Of a stretch of DNA of 16,579 nucleotides, positions 14,259 to 16,579 are shown piece after piece. Within the stretch, counting starts at the first letter, position 1, and each line of letters begins with the position of its first letter. The position numbers and the translations under genes are program-made. Source of the stretch: Spirochaetes bacterium ADurb.Bin110. GTDB lineage: Bacteria > Spirochaetota > Spirochaetia > Treponematales > Rectinemataceae. The notes beneath the pieces are model-generated. The model saw nothing but the letters and a program-made list of their open reading frames with translations. It made no database searches and was not told the DNA's origin. The DNA is taken from positions 1-16,579 of the forward strand of contig MWDY01000254.1 of NCBI GenBank assembly GCA_002070755.1, in the 5' to 3' direction.

Positions 14259-15326
14259 ATGGATATTAGGCTTACTGGGGTTACAAAGAGGTTCAGAAGT
14301 GTTGAAGCGCTGAGCCGAGTGGATCTGCATATAAGGGACGGCGAGCTTTTCACTTTGCTCGGACCTTCAGGCTGTGGCAAGACAACTACACTGCGACTTA
14401 TCGCCGGGTTCTACGTCCCAGACGAGGGCAAGATCATGTTCGGCGACCGTGAAGTCCAGGAAATTCCAACATCCAAGCGGAATATTGGGATGGTGTTCCA
14501 AAACTACGCTCTGTGGCCCCACATGACAGTATACAAGAATATAGCATACGGGCTGCAATTCAAGAAGGTACCCAAGTCTGAATGGCCCAGAATAGTCAAT
14601 GAAGCCCTCATCAAGGTAGGACTTATAGGGTACGAAAAGCGCTATCCAGGGCAGTTGTCGGGAGGTCAGCAGCAGCGTGTGGCGCTCGCAAGGGCTCTTG
14701 CGATCAATCCGGATGTGCTGCTCCTGGACGAACCACTTTCCAACTTGGATGCCAAGATCCGAGGATCAGTGCGTGCGGAGATCCGCAAGCTTCAGCAGTC
14801 ATTGGGCATAACCACGGTGTACGTTACTCACGACCAGGAAGAAGCGCTTACACTATCTGACCGCATCGGCGTAATGTGCGAAGGCAAGTTGATCCAGATC
14901 GGCACACCGCATGACCTTTACGAAAAGCCGTCAACGCGCTTTGTGGCCGACTTCATCGGCGCAAACAACCTTGTGGCCGGCACGGTGGAATCTGTGAACG
15001 AGGACATTATAGTTGTTACCGAACTGGGCACAATGAGGGGTTTCAGCTACTCTGCGGTCAAGCCCGGCGACAAGTGTACTGTGGCATTTCGGCCTGAGAA
15101 CGTGGAAGTCCACACTGTGCAGCCTTCTTCTCAGGACAATAAAATACACGGCAAAATCGGTTTTGCCAGCTACATGGGGAATACACTGCGCTACGAGATG
15201 GAGCTTCCGGCTGGGGTTATACTCAAGGCCGACATCAAGAATCCTCTACAACATGAGGTGCTGAGTTGGGGCAGTGATGTGTATTTCTGTTTCCCAAAGT
15301 CTGCGGCGCTTGTCATACCAGACTGA
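14259..15326 (+). CDS. ABC transporter ATPase (FbpC/PotA type)
   Basis: From the ATG at 14259 the protein has 355 residues. GAGGTGG lies about 5 nt before it; a GTG three codons upstream is less likely. The nucleotide-binding domain has Walker A GPSGCGKTT (35-43), Q-loop Q81, signature LSGGQQQ (133-139), Walker B LLLDEP (154-159) and H191. The C-terminal 110 or so residues fit a TOBE_2 regulatory domain (FRPENVEV, GKIGFASYMGNTLRYEM), as in importers of iron, spermidine and similar substrates. NYALWPHMTVYKNIAYGL is typical of this group. It lies 123 nt after the binding-protein gene and 39 nt before the permease, and energises that transporter at the inner membrane. Confidence 0.93.
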   Translation: MDIRLTGVTKRFRSVEALSRVDLHIRDGELFTLLGPSGCGKTTTLRLIAGFYVPDEGKIMFGDREVQEIPTSKRNIGMVFQNYALWPHMTVYKNIAYGLQFKKVPKSEWPRIVNEALIKVGLIGYEKRYPGQLSGGQQQRVALARALAINPDVLLLDEPLSNLDAKIRGSVRAEIRKLQQSLGITTVYVTHDQEEALTLSDRIGVMCEGKLIQIGTPHDLYEKPSTRFVADFIGANNLVAGTVESVNEDIIVVTELGTMRGFSYSAVKPGDKCTVAFRPENVEVHTVQPSSQDNKIHGKIGFASYMGNTLRYEMELPAGVILKADIKNPLQHEVLSWGSDVYFCFPKSAALVIPD

Positions 15327-15365
15327 CATGCAGACACTGGCCATGAAAAGGAAGGTGGTTGTTCA

Positions 15366-16579
15366 ATGTATTCAGGGAAGATCATGATAGGTTTCAAAAG
15401 ATGGCTTAAAGCCTCCAATCCGTGGGTATGGCCAATATATCTATTCCTAATAGTATTCGTTATATTCCCACTCTTGAGACTATTCGTAGACTCGTTCTCC
15501 ACAGCAGACATACCGCTCTCAGCGCTCAACGAAGTCGTTCTAACTACCGATCTGCTTGAAGAGAAGGTGCGTGACGGCGATATGGAAAGCGCTCAAGCGG
15601 TAGCCCATGATATAACGATCCAGCTAGATCGGTCTTTAGGCACTATTGACCGCATGATGGAAGCGCTCGGCAGAGCCACATTCTCTCAAGACGAGCTGAT
15701 AGCCAAATGGCAGAATGCCAAGGACCGTGTGGCGAAAGAAGCGGCAGTGATGGTCGAACTCCAGCACGATCCAGTGGCCGCCCTAGAGGAAGCTAATGAA
15801 GTTCGAGCGCTAATTCAGGAGATCCTTCGCCTACCGCGACAGGCATTTTCGGTGAAGTTTTTCTTGGATGTGTTCAGAGACAAATTATACATGAAAGCCA
15901 TGGCTAATTCGCTGTTGCTTGGGCTCGCAACGGTGATCACCACATCGATCATCGGCTTTGCCGTGGCTTACCTGCTTGTTAGATATGACTTCCCTGGAAG
16001 GAAAGCCTTCAGTTTCCTTACTACAGTTCCCATAGTCATGCCCCCTCTAGTAGGTGTGTTGGGCTTCATCTTCATACTTGGCAGAGGAGGCACCATAAAT
16101 GAGCTCTTCTACCAGCTGGCGGAAGGCCTAGAGAGATCATGGCCCTTCATGTCCAACTGGCTGTATGATCACTTGCCGTTTAACTTCATATATGGCTGGC
16201 ACGGTCTTCTGCTTGTAGAAACATGTCACTTATTCCCGTTCATCACGCTGAACGTCCTCGATTCGCTCAGTAAAATAGATGCCTCGCTAGAGGAAGCCGC
16301 AGAGAGCGTTGGATCCATAGGCTTTAAGCGTCTCTTTGATATTACTATTCCATTGACCATACCGGGCTTTATTACTGGTGCGCTTCTAGTGTTCATCGGG
16401 GCTTTCGCAGACTTTGCGGCCCCCATGGTGGTGGGGTTGAACAACTTCATTGCTCCGTTGGCCTACATGGATATCCAGCAGTTCACCGATAGGCACCTAT
16501 TCAAGATGGGGATAACAGTGGGCGCTGTTATGGTGGTTCTTTCGATCGTATTTCTACTGATAGCCAAGAAGTACATATC
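15366..16579 (+). CDS. FbpB-like ABC permease with large extracytoplasmic insert, 5' part
   Basis: I translated this frame by hand. It is open for 404 codons from the ATG at 15366 to the window edge, with GGAAGGTGG about 7 nt upstream. TM1 spans about 22-43. Residues 45-160 form a charged, Ala- and Glu-rich segment that looks largely helical. Then the usual permease core follows: ANSLLLGLATVITTSIIGFAVAYLLV (180-205), PIVMPPLVGVLGFIFILG, HLFPFITLNVLDSL, the EAA loop EEAAESVGSIGFKRLFDITIPLTIPG (309-334), and further membrane helices. FbpB-type permeases usually have two such cores in one chain; only the first is in view. Normal relatives have a short TM1-TM2 loop, so the insert is unusual. Confidence 0.88.
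   Translation, partial: MYSGKIMIGFKRWLKASNPWVWPIYLFLIVFVIFPLLRLFVDSFSTADIPLSALNEVVLTTDLLEEKVRDGDMESAQAVAHDITIQLDRSLGTIDRMMEALGRATFSQDELIAKWQNAKDRVAKEAAVMVELQHDPVAALEEANEVRALIQEILRLPRQAFSVKFFLDVFRDKLYMKAMANSLLLGLATVITTSIIGFAVAYLLVRYDFPGRKAFSFLTTVPIVMPPLVGVLGFIFILGRGGTINELFYQLAEGLERSWPFMSNWLYDHLPFNFIYGWHGLLLVETCHLFPFITLNVLDSLSKIDASLEEAAESVGSIGFKRLFDITIPLTIPGFITGALLVFIGAFADFAAPMVVGLNNFIAPLAYMDIQQFTDRHLFKMGITVGAVMVVLSIVFLLIAKKYI

Overview
The window looks like a chromosomal segment from a spirochaete (Spirochaetota). The best evidence is the elongation factor G. It is of the mitochondrial-like subtype, with AHIDSGKTT in its P-loop, that is typical of spirochaetes, planctomycetes and some deltaproteobacteria. 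A cyclophilin-FKBP fusion lipoprotein fits this as supporting evidence. I cannot name a genus from sequence alone. Base composition is about 45-55 % G+C by eye.

Left part (1-3712): the 5' portion of a cytoplasmic GH13 glycosidase runs off the left edge on the minus strand. It is divergent from a DUF434/DUF5616 gene. That gene ends tail-to-tail, with a 17-nt overlap, against a minus-strand metN-metI pair (methionine-type ABC importer ATPase and permease, without the binding protein). Upstream of metN lie a promoter, a 22-codon leader-type ORF with a good Shine-Dalgarno (SD) sequence, a chain of four hairpins and an array of 45-nt imperfect repeats.

Middle part (3764-12054): a probable minus-strand operon holds a dCMP deaminase, a YmdB/TIGR00282-like metallophosphoesterase that has lost most metal ligands, and an RseC/MucC-like membrane protein. 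Divergent from it on the plus strand are the dual immunophilin, a secreted beta-rich protein of unknown function, an OsmC-family protein, EF-G and a RecA/KaiC-like P-loop ATPase. The ATPase meets a minus-strand THUMP/RlmL-like RNA methyltransferase exactly stop-to-stop under a perfect hairpin.

Right part (12176-16579): a tRNA-Ala(GGC) gene with a good promoter is followed by about 700 bp of degenerate-looking DNA without a convincing gene. Then comes a three-gene ABC importer: a binding protein of the COG1840/AfuA type, an Fbp/Pot-type ATPase and an FbpB-like permease truncated by the window end. Codon choice shifts here (more CTG and AAG), so the transporter may be an island inserted next to the tRNA. 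Its permease carries an unusual helical insert of about 115 residues in the first extracytoplasmic loop.

The most unusual items are the degenerate phosphoesterase, the metNI leader region and the permease insert. I saw no CRISPR array, complete insertion sequence or obvious defence system.
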